Positions 17,263 to 27,782 of a stretch of 64,000 bases of DNA are shown here, in pieces. The DNA comes from an uncultured Tenacibaculum sp. (GTDB lineage: Bacteria; Bacteroidota; Bacteroidia; Flavobacteriales; Flavobacteriaceae). The stretch is taken from contig CANLQH010000001.1 of assembly GCA_947493285.1 (NCBI GenBank), positions 620,001 through 684,000 on the forward strand, in the 5' to 3' direction. Positions within the stretch are counted from its first letter, which is position 1. Each line of letters opens with the position of its first letter. The notes below the pieces were generated by a model. The model saw only the letters and a program-made list of their open reading frames with translations, was not told where the DNA came from and made no database searches. The translations under genes were made by a program, and so were the position numbers.

Positions 17263-18466
17263 CTAATCTGTGTATTATTTCGTTAATTATATCTTTCGAT
17301 ACTGCTGTTTTAGATTTTAACTCAAATGATTTTTGATTAAAATCTGCATCGATAATCGTAATCTTATTGGTATCGGTAGCAAAACCAGCACCTTTATCTT
17401 GTAACGAATTTAATACAATTAAATCTAAATTTTTACGTGCTATTTTACTTTTTGCATTTTCTACTTCATTATTCGTTTCTAATGCAAAACCAACTAATAA
17501 TTGATTCCTCTTAATCTCTCCTAAAGATTTTAAAATATCTTTCGTTGGCTCCAACTCAATACTTAACGCTGAATCTTTCTTTTTTATTTTTTGAGTCGCA
17601 ATATTTTTTGGGCGATAATCTGCCACTGCTGCCGATAAAATAGCGACATCAACATCTGGATAGTATTTATGGCAAGCATTATACATCTCTTCAGCAGATT
17701 TTACATCTATTCTATGAATAAAAGAATGATTTACTTTTTGATGAGATGGACCCGTAACTAAAAAAACCTCAGCACCTAAATTCGCTGCTGTTTTTGCAAT
17801 TTCAAACCCCATTTTACCTGAAGAATGATTTCCTATAAAACGAACAGGATCTATTGCTTCATATGTAGGACCAGCTGTTAACAGCAACTTTTTCCCACGA
17901 AGTGGTAATTTAGAAACAATATCTTTTTCAATAAATGCTACAATATCTTCTGGTTCTGCCATACGACCTTCACCAACTAATCCGCTTGCTAATTCACCAG
18001 AAGCAGCAGGAATCATAATATTTCCAAACTCTTGTAAACTGTTTAAACTAGCTTTGGTTGATGGATGGATATACATATCTAAATCCATTGCTGGTGCAAA
18101 ATACACAGGGCATTTAGCTGACAAGTAAGTTGCTAACAACAAATTATCGCAAGTACCATTTGTCATTTTTGACAAGGTATTTGCTGTAGCTGGTGCAACT
18201 ATAAATAAATCTGCCCAAAGACCTAAATCAACATGATTGTTCCATAATTCATTTTCATCTTCTTTCTCGTAAAAAGTAGAATGAACTGGATTTTTTGATA
18301 AGGTTGAAAGTGTAAGTGGAGTTATAAAATCTTTAGACGCAGGAGTCATTACTACTTTAACTTCTGCGCCCGATTTTATAAATAAGCGAACTAAACTCGC
18401 TGTTTTGTATGCGGCAATACCTGCGGTAACGCCAAGTAATACTTTTTTACCGCTTAATACAGACAT
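17255..18466 (-). CDS. coaBC: Bifunctional phosphopantothenoylcysteine decarboxylase/synthetase CoaBC
   Basis: 403 residues making 4'-phosphopantetheine from 4'-phosphopantothenate and cysteine for CoA. The N-terminal flavoprotein domain (CoaC, ~1-180) has GVTAGIAAYK, the histidine in NNHVDLGLWAD and the substrate clamp APAMDLDMY. The CoaB domain (~190-400) has LLTAGPTYEAIDPVRFIGNHSSGKMG and VGFALET. Two CoA steps are in this window (coaE is at 51903). Confidence 0.95.
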   Translation of the reverse strand: MSVLSGKKVLLGVTAGIAAYKTASLVRLFIKSGAEVKVVMTPASKDFITPLTLSTLSKNPVHSTFYEKEDENELWNNHVDLGLWADLFIVAPATANTLSKMTNGTCDNLLLATYLSAKCPVYFAPAMDLDMYIHPSTKASLNSLQEFGNIMIPAASGELASGLVGEGRMAEPEDIVAFIEKDIVSKLPLRGKKLLLTAGPTYEAIDPVRFIGNHSSGKMGFEIAKTAANLGAEVFLVTGPSHQKVNHSFIHRIDVKSAEEMYNACHKYYPDVDVAILSAAVADYRPKNIATQKIKKKDSALSIELEPTKDILKSLGEIKRNQLLVGFALETNNEVENAKSKIARKNLDLIVLNSLQDKGAGFATDTNKITIIDADFNQKSFELKSKTAVSKDIINEIIHRLDA

Positions 18467-18467
18467 A

Positions 18468-18788
18468 TTATTCTGCGTCTGGAGTTCTGTGATATACTTT
18501 ATCGTTTAACCACTCATCTACTGCAATAGCGTGAGGTTTTGGTAAACGTTCGTAAAATTTAGAAACTTCAATTTGCTCTTTGTTTTCAAAAACTTCTTCT
18601 AAACTGTCATTGTAAGTAGCAAACTCATCTAACTTATCTACTAACTCCTTTTTTAAATCAGAATTAATTTGATTAGCTCTTTTAGCTATGATTGAAATAG
18701 CTTCATAAATATTATCTGTTGGAGCTTCGATAGCTTCTTTGTTATAAGTAATAGTACTTAATGCTGCTTTCGTTTCTTTATAATCCAT
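18468..18788 (-). CDS. rpoZ: RNA polymerase omega-like subunit (Bacteroidota type)
   Basis: 106 residues. It contains the omega/Rpb6 core TDNIYEAISIIAKRANQINSDLK followed by a lineage-specific acidic C-terminal part ending with WLNDKVYHRTPDAE. Omega helps fold and retain the beta' subunit of RNA polymerase. It starts 3 nt downstream of bamD and ends 1 nt before coaBC, the usual Bacteroidota order. Confidence 0.88.
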   Translation of the reverse strand: MDYKETKAALSTITYNKEAIEAPTDNIYEAISIIAKRANQINSDLKKELVDKLDEFATYNDSLEEVFENKEQIEVSKFYERLPKPHAIAVDEWLNDKVYHRTPDAE

Positions 18789-18791
18789 TTT

Positions 18792-19613
18792 TTAACTTTT
18801 AACTAATTGTTCTTGTTCTTTGTTTAATGCTGCTAACATCTCGTTAGAATGTTTCATGAATTTAGATTCAGGAAAACTTCTTTTTAATTTATCATACGCC
18901 TTTATCGCAGCTTTAATTCTTTCAGCTTTTCTACGCTGTGTACTTTTCATTACAAAATCGTGCGCAGCTTTTAAACGATAATATAAAGCTTCTTCTTTAT
19001 ATTTAGTTCCTAAATAATCTGATAATAAATTATCAAAAGCTACAATTGCAGCTCTATAATTTCTTGTATCGTAATCTGCTGTTTTGTAATATGTTTTTGC
19101 AATTTCGAATGCTTTCTTTTCTAATTTCGCTCTTAATTCAGCATAATATTTATTTGCCTCTCCTAATTTATCAGAATCTGGATATCTATCGATAAATTTT
19201 TGAAAAGATGCTAAAGCTTTCTCTGTATCTGTTGGATCTAAACTAAAGCTTGGTGCTGCTTTATAATAACTTAAAGCTGATAAAAATGCCGCTTCTTCTC
19301 TTTTAGAACTTTTAGGATAATTCCCTGTAAATCTATTAAAGTAGTAACCTGCTAAACTATAGTTTTTCTCATTAAAGTTTGATTGAGAAACCATGTATTG
19401 GATACGTTCCATTTGTGGTTTTCCTCTATATGAAGGTGTAACTTTTTCAAACAAACGTAAGGCCTTACTGTACTTTTGTGCTTCGTACATTTTTACAGCC
19501 ATTTTGTATTGCTCTTCAACACTTCCTTTATTCAATACTTTTTGATACTCTCCGCATGAAGATAAAACCAATAGCATTGCTACTAAATACGCTAAATTTT
19601 TAATTTTTTGCAT
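18792..19613 (-). CDS. bamD: Outer membrane assembly lipoprotein BamD
   Basis: 273 residues with a lipobox (LVLSSCG, modified Cys20) and TPR-like helical repeats: EEQYKMAVKMYEAQKYSKALRLFEKV, SLAGYYFNRFTGNYPKSSKREEA, ALASFQKFIDRYPDSDKL, AIVAFDNLLSDYLGTKY. BamD works with BamA to insert beta-barrel proteins in the outer membrane. It is the first gene of the bamD/omega/coaBC/DUF4835/recN operon and has a -7 box 4 nt before its ATG. Confidence 0.92.
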   Translation of the reverse strand: MQKIKNLAYLVAMLLVLSSCGEYQKVLNKGSVEEQYKMAVKMYEAQKYSKALRLFEKVTPSYRGKPQMERIQYMVSQSNFNEKNYSLAGYYFNRFTGNYPKSSKREEAAFLSALSYYKAAPSFSLDPTDTEKALASFQKFIDRYPDSDKLGEANKYYAELRAKLEKKAFEIAKTYYKTADYDTRNYRAAIVAFDNLLSDYLGTKYKEEALYYRLKAAHDFVMKSTQRRKAERIKAAIKAYDKLKRSFPESKFMKHSNEMLAALNKEQEQLVKS

Positions 19614-19617
19614 CTTG

Positions 19618-19625
19618 CAAAATTA
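19618..19625 (-). promoter_or_regulatory. -7 box of predicted leaderless bamD operon
   Basis: On the minus strand TAATTTTG (TAnnTTTG) is followed by CAAG and then the bamD ATG. Confidence 0.6.
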
Positions 19626-19735
19626 ATGATTAAATATGGATTAATAAAAGATTTTTTTTACGCTATAAAACGCATTGCAAGAAAGCATTAAATCTGTTAT
19701 AAAAAATCCAAAGTATTACTAAATGTTTGTTAATC

Positions 19736-20251
19736 TTACTGCGGTGTATCTGCAACTCCTTGTGCTACAATTTGCTTTACATCATTATCAAATAAATATA
19801 AACCTCCTTTATCATCACCTATTAAGTTAATTTTATCTAAGATGTTTCTAGCCAATGCTTCTTCTTCTATTTGTTCAGAAACATACCATTGTAAAAAGTT
19901 ATGTGTTGCATAATCTCTTTCTTCTAAAGTGATATGCACTAAATCATTAATTGATTTTGACACAAAAACCTCATGATCAAATAAGGTTTGAAACATATCT
20001 TTAAACGAACCAAACTCAATTGGTGGCGCAGCTAATTCTGATACTTTCGCATGCCCTCCTCTTTCATTTACAAACTTCACTAACTTTAACATGTGCATAC
20101 GCTCTTCATCAGAATGTGCGTACATAAACTGAGCTACTCCTTCAAAACCTTGAATTTCTGCCCAACAAGCCATTGATAAATATACTTGAGACGATTCTGC
20201 TTCTATTTTTATTTGCTCGTTTAAAGCTTTTTCTATTTTTTTTGATAACAT
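19736..20251 (-). CDS. ftnA: Bacterial non-heme ferritin
   Basis: 171 residues, four-helix iron-storage protein forming a 24-mer shell. All ferroxidase-centre residues of FtnA are visible: E17, E50, H53, E94, Q127 and E130, with the extra E126/E129 of the third iron site. There is no heme-binding Met as in bacterioferritin. The gene is monocistronic, preceded on its strand by the dapA terminator and a weak CATCTTTG box (one mismatch to the -7 consensus, 20275-20282). Confidence 0.93.
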   Translation of the reverse strand: MLSKKIEKALNEQIKIEAESSQVYLSMACWAEIQGFEGVAQFMYAHSDEERMHMLKLVKFVNERGGHAKVSELAAPPIEFGSFKDMFQTLFDHEVFVSKSINDLVHITLEERDYATHNFLQWYVSEQIEEEALARNILDKINLIGDDKGGLYLFDNDVKQIVAQGVADTPQ

Positions 20252-20284
20252 ATTCTTATTCTATTTTTCTTATACAAAGATGCT

Positions 20285-20317
20285 AAAAAAAGACTACAAT
20301 TAAGTAACTGTAGCCTT
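20285..20317 (-). terminator. Terminator after dapA
   Basis: On the minus strand AAGGCTACAGTTA/TAATTGTAGTCTT forms a long stem with two G-U pairs followed by T7. Direction is clear because the T tract lies only on the minus-strand output. Confidence 0.8.
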
Positions 20318-20345
20318 TGTTCTAATATTTTTTTATTTAGACAAA

Positions 20346-21221
20346 TTACATATTGTCTATAAAGTCTGATATTTTGTTTTGTAATTCGTCAGTCGCTGCA
20401 ACCAAAGGCAAACGTACTTTATCTGAACAAATTCCTTGTTTTTTTAATACCGACTTAATTCCTGCAGGATTATTTTCTTCAAAAATATAATCAACAATAT
20501 CCATTAACTTGTAATGAATTTCATATGCTTCTTTATTTTTTCCTTCTAACCCTAACTGAATCATTTTAGAAAATTCCTTTGGCAGTCCTTGTCCTATTAC
20601 CGAAATTACTCCTGATCCTCCTGCCAACGCAACTCCTAAAGCTAGATCATCATCTCCAGAGATTATTAAAAAATCTTCTGGCTTATCTTTTAACAACTCT
20701 AAATATTGTTGTTGGTTATTCCCTGCTTCTTTAACTGCTACTACATTTTCAAAATCTCTTGCTAAACGTAAAGTTGTTGCAGGCTCCATATTTTTTGAAG
20801 TTCTCCCTGGTACATTGTATAAAATAACCGGCTTAGGGCTCGCTAAAGAAACAGCTTTAAAGTGTTGGTAAAAACCTTCTTGAGTTGGTTTACTATAATA
20901 AGGTGCCACTGATAAAATCCCGTCGATACTTGATAAATCTAACGATTGTAATTCTTCTACTACTGTTTGAGTATTGTTTCCTCCTACCCCTAAAACTAAA
21001 GGTAATCTTCCCTTGTTCTCATCAACAATTACCTTAATAATTTCTTCTTTTTCTTCTTTTGTAATAGTTCCGCTTTCACCTGTTGTTCCGTTGATAACTA
21101 AATAATTTATTCCGTTATCAATATTATAGTTCACTAACTTTCTAAGCGCATTAAAATCTACACTTAAATCTTCGTTAAAAGGAGTAACTAACGCCACACC
21201 TGTACCAACAAATTTTTGCAT
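20346..21221 (-). CDS. dapA: 4-hydroxy-tetrahydrodipicolinate synthase
   Basis: 291 residues, TIM-barrel Schiff-base aldolase condensing pyruvate with aspartate semialdehyde, the entry step to lysine and diaminopimelate. Catalytic residues are in place: T46/T47 (NGTTGE), Y135 (YNVPGRT) and the Schiff-base lysine K164 (VAVKEAGNN). Its start overlaps the stop of the upstream DUF6913 gene by one nucleotide. dapF, a later enzyme of the pathway, is at 30859. Confidence 0.95.
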   Translation of the reverse strand: MQKFVGTGVALVTPFNEDLSVDFNALRKLVNYNIDNGINYLVINGTTGESGTITKEEKEEIIKVIVDENKGRLPLVLGVGGNNTQTVVEELQSLDLSSIDGILSVAPYYSKPTQEGFYQHFKAVSLASPKPVILYNVPGRTSKNMEPATTLRLARDFENVVAVKEAGNNQQQYLELLKDKPEDFLIISGDDDLALGVALAGGSGVISVIGQGLPKEFSKMIQLGLEGKNKEAYEIHYKLMDIVDYIFEENNPAGIKSVLKKQGICSDKVRLPLVAATDELQNKISDFIDNM

Positions 21222-21733
21222 TATATTTTATTTAATATGGTTAAATACTTTTTAATTTCTTGATTTAATACCGCTTCATTAAAAGTAGCATCAGATACTA
21301 CAATATCAAATAAACGATCATCAATTTCAGCAAAGCCAACCTTTAATTCAGCTTGCGATAACAAAGTTACCATATTTGTAAATAAGTTAGCTGACTTCGT
21401 ATAGTTAATTAGTAAATCAAAATCATTTTTAACGAAGTTTTTAAGATTGTCTGATTTTAAACTTGCTTTAAACCCAAATTCATTATCCGAAAAAAACTCA
21501 GATGATTCTTCTTGTTTTTTTGAATACTCTCTAAATGTATAAACCGTTATTTGTTCTTTTTTAAAAGGTAACTTATTCGTAAGATTTGAAATTACTACAT
21601 TAATTAAAGTTTCGTTATCTAACAACACAGCCACTCTTTTAACTTTATTATTTGTTGGCTTTTTAGTAACTTTTTTAACTATTAATTTCGAATATGCTTT
21701 TTGAATTGATTTTTGCTTAAGTTTGAATATCAT
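21221..21733 (-). CDS. DUF6913-type hypothetical protein linked to dapA
   Basis: 170 residues. A very basic N-terminus ([21 protein letters not shown]) precedes an alpha/beta part with [17 protein letters not shown], then [19 protein letters not shown] and a C-terminal [15 protein letters not shown]. No catalytic motif is recognised. The pairing with dapA (1-nt overlap) is common in flavobacteria, which is the basis of the family call; function unknown. Confidence 0.7.
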   Translation of the reverse strand: MIFKLKQKSIQKAYSKLIVKKVTKKPTNNKVKRVAVLLDNETLINVVISNLTNKLPFKKEQITVYTFREYSKKQEESSEFFSDNEFGFKASLKSDNLKNFVKNDFDLLINYTKSANLFTNMVTLLSQAELKVGFAEIDDRLFDIVVSDATFNEAVLNQEIKKYLTILNKI

Positions 21734-21762
21734 TGTAAAAAATTACGGATGCTAAAAATACG

Positions 21763-22836
21763 TTATTTATCAATAATTTCTAATAAAATAAATTGATTTA
21801 ACTGTTTACCATATGCCTGAAAATTATCATCCGAAACCAAGATTAAAGATTGATTTCCGTTAGATAATTTTGGACCAAAAGTTATTCCTTCAATATTATC
21901 AATAATTTTATCGGTTAGCTTTTCTTGAATTGTACTAAAATCAAATAACAACTCCTTTTTTAAAGATATATATTTTTCTTCTTTTAAAGACTGAATATAT
22001 AACGTATTTGTTGACTTTTCTTCGATTGAAGCTTTAAAAATCCTTACAACATTACCATAACTCCCATAACCACTTTGATAAATTCTTTCAATAACAAAGA
22101 AATCTCTTTCAGAATATTGAAGTATTGCTGTAACTCCGTTTAAATTTACTTTCCCTTTTGCTGGTTTATCAATTTTTTCTAATTGATAAGCAAACTGCTT
22201 TGTAGCTTTGTTAGTTTCATGGTCAAAATAGGTAATCCTTACTGGTGATTCTGTTTCATGAAATGCTGGTTCTTCTCCATCAGCTTCTAACGGAGCTTCC
22301 ATAGCTACCCAAAATCCTTTACCACCAATACTTTTCGATGAACTTTCAAATGCCGCATTATGCTTTGGTTTAGCAATTGAATTAGCTTTAAAATAATTTG
22401 GAGTTTCTATTTCTTTCTGAAAAGTTCCACTTATGTCAATTTCAAAAACCGTAGGATTCTTACCTCTTCTTATAGAGCCTTCGCTAACTAAATTAATTTT
22501 ATCTCCCTTAACAAAAACCGATTCTAAATCTAACGCATTATCATTATAAAACTGAGTTGAAGTGTCATTCAACCTAATTACTTTTTTAAATGTAACAGAT
22601 TCAATAGAATCATTTTTAATTAGAATCTCCCCCACTAAAACTCTTGGATTCCTAGCATCATCTATTACCATATAATAATCATTATTATGGTAATCTACCC
22701 CCGAAATCCCTCCTATAATGGTATTATCAAAAATTAAAGAATCCTTTACTGTAAATTCGTTTATAAAGTTCAGTTTTACAGTTTCTTTCTTACAACTAAG
22801 AAAAACTATTAAAAGTATTACACATATTTTCTTCAT
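21763..22836 (-). CDS. Lipoprotein with phytase-like/esterase-like beta-propeller domain
   Basis: 357 residues. The short signal ends in a lipobox (LIVFLSCKK, Cys15). The rest matches the phytase-like domain family: NTIIGGISGVDYHNNDYYMVIDDARNPRVLVGE, DLESVFV, and a late DNIEGITFGPKLSNGNQSLILVSDDNF. These proteins are predicted secreted or surface propellers, often in phosphate scavenging, but true phytase activity is not established for the family. It is divergent from the DoxX-like gene. Confidence 0.82.
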   Translation of the reverse strand: MKKICVILLIVFLSCKKETVKLNFINEFTVKDSLIFDNTIIGGISGVDYHNNDYYMVIDDARNPRVLVGEILIKNDSIESVTFKKVIRLNDTSTQFYNDNALDLESVFVKGDKINLVSEGSIRRGKNPTVFEIDISGTFQKEIETPNYFKANSIAKPKHNAAFESSSKSIGGKGFWVAMEAPLEADGEEPAFHETESPVRITYFDHETNKATKQFAYQLEKIDKPAKGKVNLNGVTAILQYSERDFFVIERIYQSGYGSYGNVVRIFKASIEEKSTNTLYIQSLKEEKYISLKKELLFDFSTIQEKLTDKIIDNIEGITFGPKLSNGNQSLILVSDDNFQAYGKQLNQFILLEIIDK

Positions 22837-22841
22837 ACTTA

Positions 22842-22849
22842 CAAAAGTA
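22842..22849 (-). promoter_or_regulatory. -7 box of the phytase-like lipoprotein gene
   Basis: TACTTTTG on the minus strand ends 5 nt before the ATG, giving a predicted leaderless mRNA. Confidence 0.6.
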
Positions 22850-22910
22850 TTCTTTTTAAATAGATGTAAGAATTAAAAAAAGCCACGTCTAATTGAGCAA
22901 ACCTATACTA

Positions 22911-23300
22911 ATGAAAAAATATTTCCCATTAATTTTAAAACTAATTGCAGCAGTTATAATGCTACAAACTTTATTTTTTAAATTTACTGGAGCGCAAGAA
23001 AGTATTAATTTGTTTACCAAATTAGCAGGAGAAAATGAGGCTTACTTAAGAGTTGGAACTGGTGTGTTAGAATTAATTGCTTCGATATTATTATTTATTC
23101 CTAAAAAAACTTGGTTAGGAGCTGGTTTAACTATTGGACTAATGAGTGGTGCAGTTATAGGACATTTAACAAAACTAGGGATTGAACATAATGGAGATGG
23201 AGGAATTTTATTTTCCGCTGCTGTGTTAGTATTAATTTCTGGAGCTATTTTATTATTTATAAACCGAAAAGACATTCCTGTAATAGGAAACAAAATATAA
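22911..23300 (+). CDS. DoxX-like four-helix membrane protein
   Basis: About 129 residues from ATG 22911 (MKKYFPLILKLIAAVIMLQTLFFKFTGAQESINLF). A TTG six codons earlier (22893) is possible but less likely. Four hydrophobic helices and the motif FKFTGA-x(3)-NLFTKL resemble DoxX/DoxD-type integral membrane proteins of the cytoplasmic membrane. Function unknown. It ends at a shared terminator with the converging YhhN gene. Confidence 0.75.
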   Translation: MKKYFPLILKLIAAVIMLQTLFFKFTGAQESINLFTKLAGENEAYLRVGTGVLELIASILLFIPKKTWLGAGLTIGLMSGAVIGHLTKLGIEHNGDGGILFSAAVLVLISGAILLFINRKDIPVIGNKI

Positions 23301-23324
23301 AACGTAAACTTTGAATTTGTTGAC

Positions 23325-23363
23325 AAAAAGCGGGATTTAGAAACTTTCTAAAATCCGCTTTTT
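23325..23363. terminator. Bidirectional terminator between DoxX-like and YhhN genes
   Basis: AAAAAGCGGGATTTAGAAA pairs imperfectly with TTTCTAAAATCCGCTTTTT, with A tract before and T tract after, between two converging genes. Confidence 0.75.
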
Positions 23364-24017
23364 TTATTCTTTTGCTATAACTGCTTTTACTATTAAATAT
23401 TGAGATACTATATATAAAACTATAATAGCAATATCAAACAATCGTTTTGGTGTGTAGAAATTATTCAACGCTATTAAACTATCGGATGCTATAAATAAAA
23501 TTGCTCCTAATAACAACCAAGTATTTGCCGTTGATTTTTCTTCTGAATAATTCAACAATGCAAAAGCTCCAAAAATTGAAATTGCTACACCATAAACTAT
23601 TACTGGTAATAACATTTCACCCAAGTTATTATAAATTAAACTTAAGAGCCCCACAAACAATACCACAAAAGGAATTGCTGATTTCAGCAACTTTAAGTAA
23701 GTCCATCCTTGCACATATTTCGATGTCATTTTAATATACATAATGTGTGCTATTAAAAATGATGCTAACCCAAACACAAAATAATTTACTTTATCTAACA
23801 AGAAAACATCTCCCCAAAAAGAAAAGAATAAAGCTGACATCAACCAAAAATTAGGCTTTTTAACTGAAACCAAGTATACAATTGCCAAGGTTGTCATTAA
23901 TAAAGGTTTAAAAATTATTTCTAAACTCTTGTTTTGTGTAAACACAGCATATACATCTATTATAGCTACTAATAAAAACAGTATTGATGTTAAGGTTATT
24001 TTAGTTTGTTTTTTCAT
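23364..24017 (-). CDS. YhhN-family membrane protein (lysoplasmalogenase family)
   Basis: 217 residues with about seven to eight membrane helices. Family motifs are SFWGDVFLL near residue 67 (the conserved acidic residue) and GAILFIASDSLIALNNF near 171. Vertebrate TMEM86 and some bacterial members hydrolyse lysoplasmalogens; the substrate here is not known. It is transcribed after the frameshifted gene at 24032. Confidence 0.8.
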   Translation of the reverse strand: MKKQTKITLTSILFLLVAIIDVYAVFTQNKSLEIIFKPLLMTTLAIVYLVSVKKPNFWLMSALFFSFWGDVFLLDKVNYFVFGLASFLIAHIMYIKMTSKYVQGWTYLKLLKSAIPFVVLFVGLLSLIYNNLGEMLLPVIVYGVAISIFGAFALLNYSEEKSTANTWLLLGAILFIASDSLIALNNFYTPKRLFDIAIIVLYIVSQYLIVKAVIAKE

Positions 24018-24031
24018 TTTTCAAAATGCAT

Positions 24032-24561
24032 TTAACTCTTGATATTATTGTATGGATTTAAAGAATTTAATAATCCTCTAAAATCAATAAACTCACCCAA
24101 ATTCTCTAAGATTTCTAAATCAAAATATCTCCTTTTAAATTTTAATCGATTTATTTTCTTTAACTCTAAAAGAAGTTTTTCATAAATAATTTTAGAACTA
24201 TCTTCTCTGTCTACATAGAAAATAAAAACATCCTCCCTGTAACCAAACTGTTTTTCCTAATCCCTCTTCTAAATCGTTCTTTTATTTTTTTTGAACCTTT
24301 AGAGCATTCATAAAACCAATCACCCCTTATCTGATTACCTTCTACATAAAACTTTAACCAGCCAATTATTTCGTTATAATCAAAGAAATATGTATTTAAA
24401 TAAAATAATTCTTTAACTAATTTCTCATACTCTTCTTCATTCAAAAGTCTTTTATTATTTACACTAAAATCCCTTATTTTAAATTCAAGTTCTTCTCTTT
24501 CAATTATAAACTTTTCTTCTGAACATCTATAGATAGGTAAATCTAAAAAATAGTTTTTCAT
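24032..24561 (-). pseudogene. Uncharacterised gene split by a one-base frameshift
   Basis: The first frame runs from ATG 24561 to a stop at 24211 (116 codons: MKNYFLDLPIYRCSEEKF ... EIIGWLKFYVEGNQIRGDWFYE). A second minus-strand frame continues directly with QFGYREDVFIFYVD, ...IIYEKLLLELKKINRLKF... and YFDLEILENLGEFIDF, stopping at 24032. The frames meet at a run of five T (plus strand 24251-24255); one more T would give a single ~176-residue protein. This can be a recent mutation, a sequencing error at the homopolymer, or a -1 slip on GGAAAAAC. The family is not recognised. It sits 12 nt downstream of ligA. Confidence 0.65.
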
Positions 24562-24573
24562 TAAAAATAAATT

Positions 24574-26589
<2,016 letters not shown>

Positions 26590-26592
26590 TTA

Positions 26593-27171
26593 TTATTGCC
26601 TTACTGTACCAGTTAAAAAGCTTGGTCCTTTTGGTAATGGATTTCCTGCTGAGCGACGAAAAGAAACAACTTGACCAACATGCCAAATAGCATCTGCTAT
26701 TGGTCCGTTTAATTGATTCCAAAAAGGATATTCTTCAACTTTTCCATTTCTCCTTTTAATTTTCATCACAAACTTTGACAAGTCATCTGAAGATTTTAAA
26801 ATTTCGCTAGTTTTTTTAAAGTTCTCCAGCGTTAATTTTCTCATTTCAGCAAAGGTTAATGCACCTTCTTCAGGAAAATCCATATCCGTACCTTCAACGG
26901 CACTCAAAGTCATAATTGACAACACTAAAATATGATCTAAAGTATCAAACATATCTCTTGCCTCATCACTTGGTTTGTATTTTAAATCTTTTTCATTTAA
27001 TCCTTCAGTAGCCCAATAATAACGAAAACCTAAACCATCAACCATTCTACTTGCAACTGAACCAGCTGTATACTCTTTTGTTTCTTTAGGAATTTCGTAA
27101 TAAGGTAGTTCTTGTGCATTCATAGTTGTTGTAAAAATTGTAAAAATAAATAGTGTAATAACTGATCTCAT
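26593..27171 (-). CDS. Exported DinB-superfamily protein
   Basis: 192 residues. A signal peptide (MRSVITLFIFTIFTTTMNAQ) precedes a DinB/YfiT-like four-helix bundle: VASRMVDGLGFRYYWATEGL, FDTLDHILVLSIMTLSA, and NGPIADAIWHVGQVVSFRRSAGNP with a possible metal ligand triad of histidines (H in LDHIL, H in WHVGQ). DinB-fold proteins are thiol transferases or unknowns, not polymerase IV. An exported member is unusual. It is placed just ahead of ligA. Confidence 0.78.
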   Translation of the reverse strand: MRSVITLFIFTIFTTTMNAQELPYYEIPKETKEYTAGSVASRMVDGLGFRYYWATEGLNEKDLKYKPSDEARDMFDTLDHILVLSIMTLSAVEGTDMDFPEEGALTFAEMRKLTLENFKKTSEILKSSDDLSKFVMKIKRRNGKVEEYPFWNQLNGPIADAIWHVGQVVSFRRSAGNPLPKGPSFLTGTVRQ

Positions 27172-27243
27172 AACCTAAGTTTAATTGCTAAATTAAGAAA
27201 AAGATTCCTAGTTTATTTATTCTCAAAACAAGTTTACAAACAA

Positions 27244-27271
27244 AAAACCCGAAGCATATGCTTCGGGTTTT
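27244..27271 (-). terminator. Terminator after the lipocalin-like gene
   Basis: A 28-bp perfect palindrome with arms AAAACCCGAAGCAT/ATGCTTCGGGTTTT, flanked by a T-rich exit on the minus strand. Confidence 0.85.
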
Positions 27272-27292
27272 CGTTATATATTAAAAAGACTA

Positions 27293-27685
27293 TTATTTTC
27301 TTAACTTCATTGTATAAACAATATCTCCTTCGGTTGCAGAAAATAAAAGTTCTTTATTGTTTAACAATTCAATCTTTAAACCTTTTGCTAAACTTTCATC
27401 TCCTTCAATTTTAATTGCTTTTTTCTCTTCATCAAATTTCCAAGTACCTTTCTTTTCATTGTTACTCATTACAATTTGATATTGACCATCAGCTTGAAAA
27501 GACATCCAGCTATTATCTTCTGAAAAATCTTGAACTTCTTCACCTATCTGAACTGACTCTAATTGCCATTTACCAGATGTTAAAAAATCTAATTCGTTAA
27601 TTTCTTGAGAATACGTTAAAGTTGAGGCTAAAAGGAATGTGAAAATAGAAAATACTTTCACAAAAAGTGTGAGTACTTTTTTCAT
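27293..27685 (-). CDS. Secreted lipocalin-like protein
   Basis: 130 residues with a signal peptide (cleavage after STLTYSQ). The remaining part is a single beta-rich domain with WQLESVQIGEEV, SFQADGQYQIVMSN, KGTWKFDEEKKAIKI and ELLFSATEGDIVYTMKLRK, the pattern of Bacteroidota lipocalin-like (DUF4488-type) secreted proteins. The ligand is unknown. It forms a single-gene unit between two terminators. Confidence 0.72.
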   Translation of the reverse strand: MKKVLTLFVKVFSIFTFLLASTLTYSQEINELDFLTSGKWQLESVQIGEEVQDFSEDNSWMSFQADGQYQIVMSNNEKKGTWKFDEEKKAIKIEGDESLAKGLKIELLNNKELLFSATEGDIVYTMKLRK

Positions 27686-27730
27686 AATTAGGGGGTTAGG
27701 GGTTTAATACGTTTCAATAATAAATAAAAA

Positions 27731-27756
27731 AACCGAAACAACAAAATGTTTCGGTT
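27731..27756 (-). terminator. Terminator after the GAPDH gene
   Basis: 10-bp stem AACCGAAACA/TGTTTCGGTT (27731-27740, 27747-27756) followed on the minus strand by T8. Confidence 0.85.
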
Positions 27757-27782
27757 CTTTTTATCTAATTTATTATACTATG

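Noticed and set aside
24245..24260. Programmed -1 frameshifting as the firm explanation of the split gene
   Set aside because: The heptamer is G-AAA-AAC, not the classical A-AAA-AAC, and no stimulating hairpin is obvious. A base error or mutation in the homopolymer is simpler.
26593..27171. DNA polymerase IV, from the DinB name
   Set aside because: The DinB/YfiT fold is unrelated to polymerase IV, and this protein has a signal peptide and no polymerase motifs.
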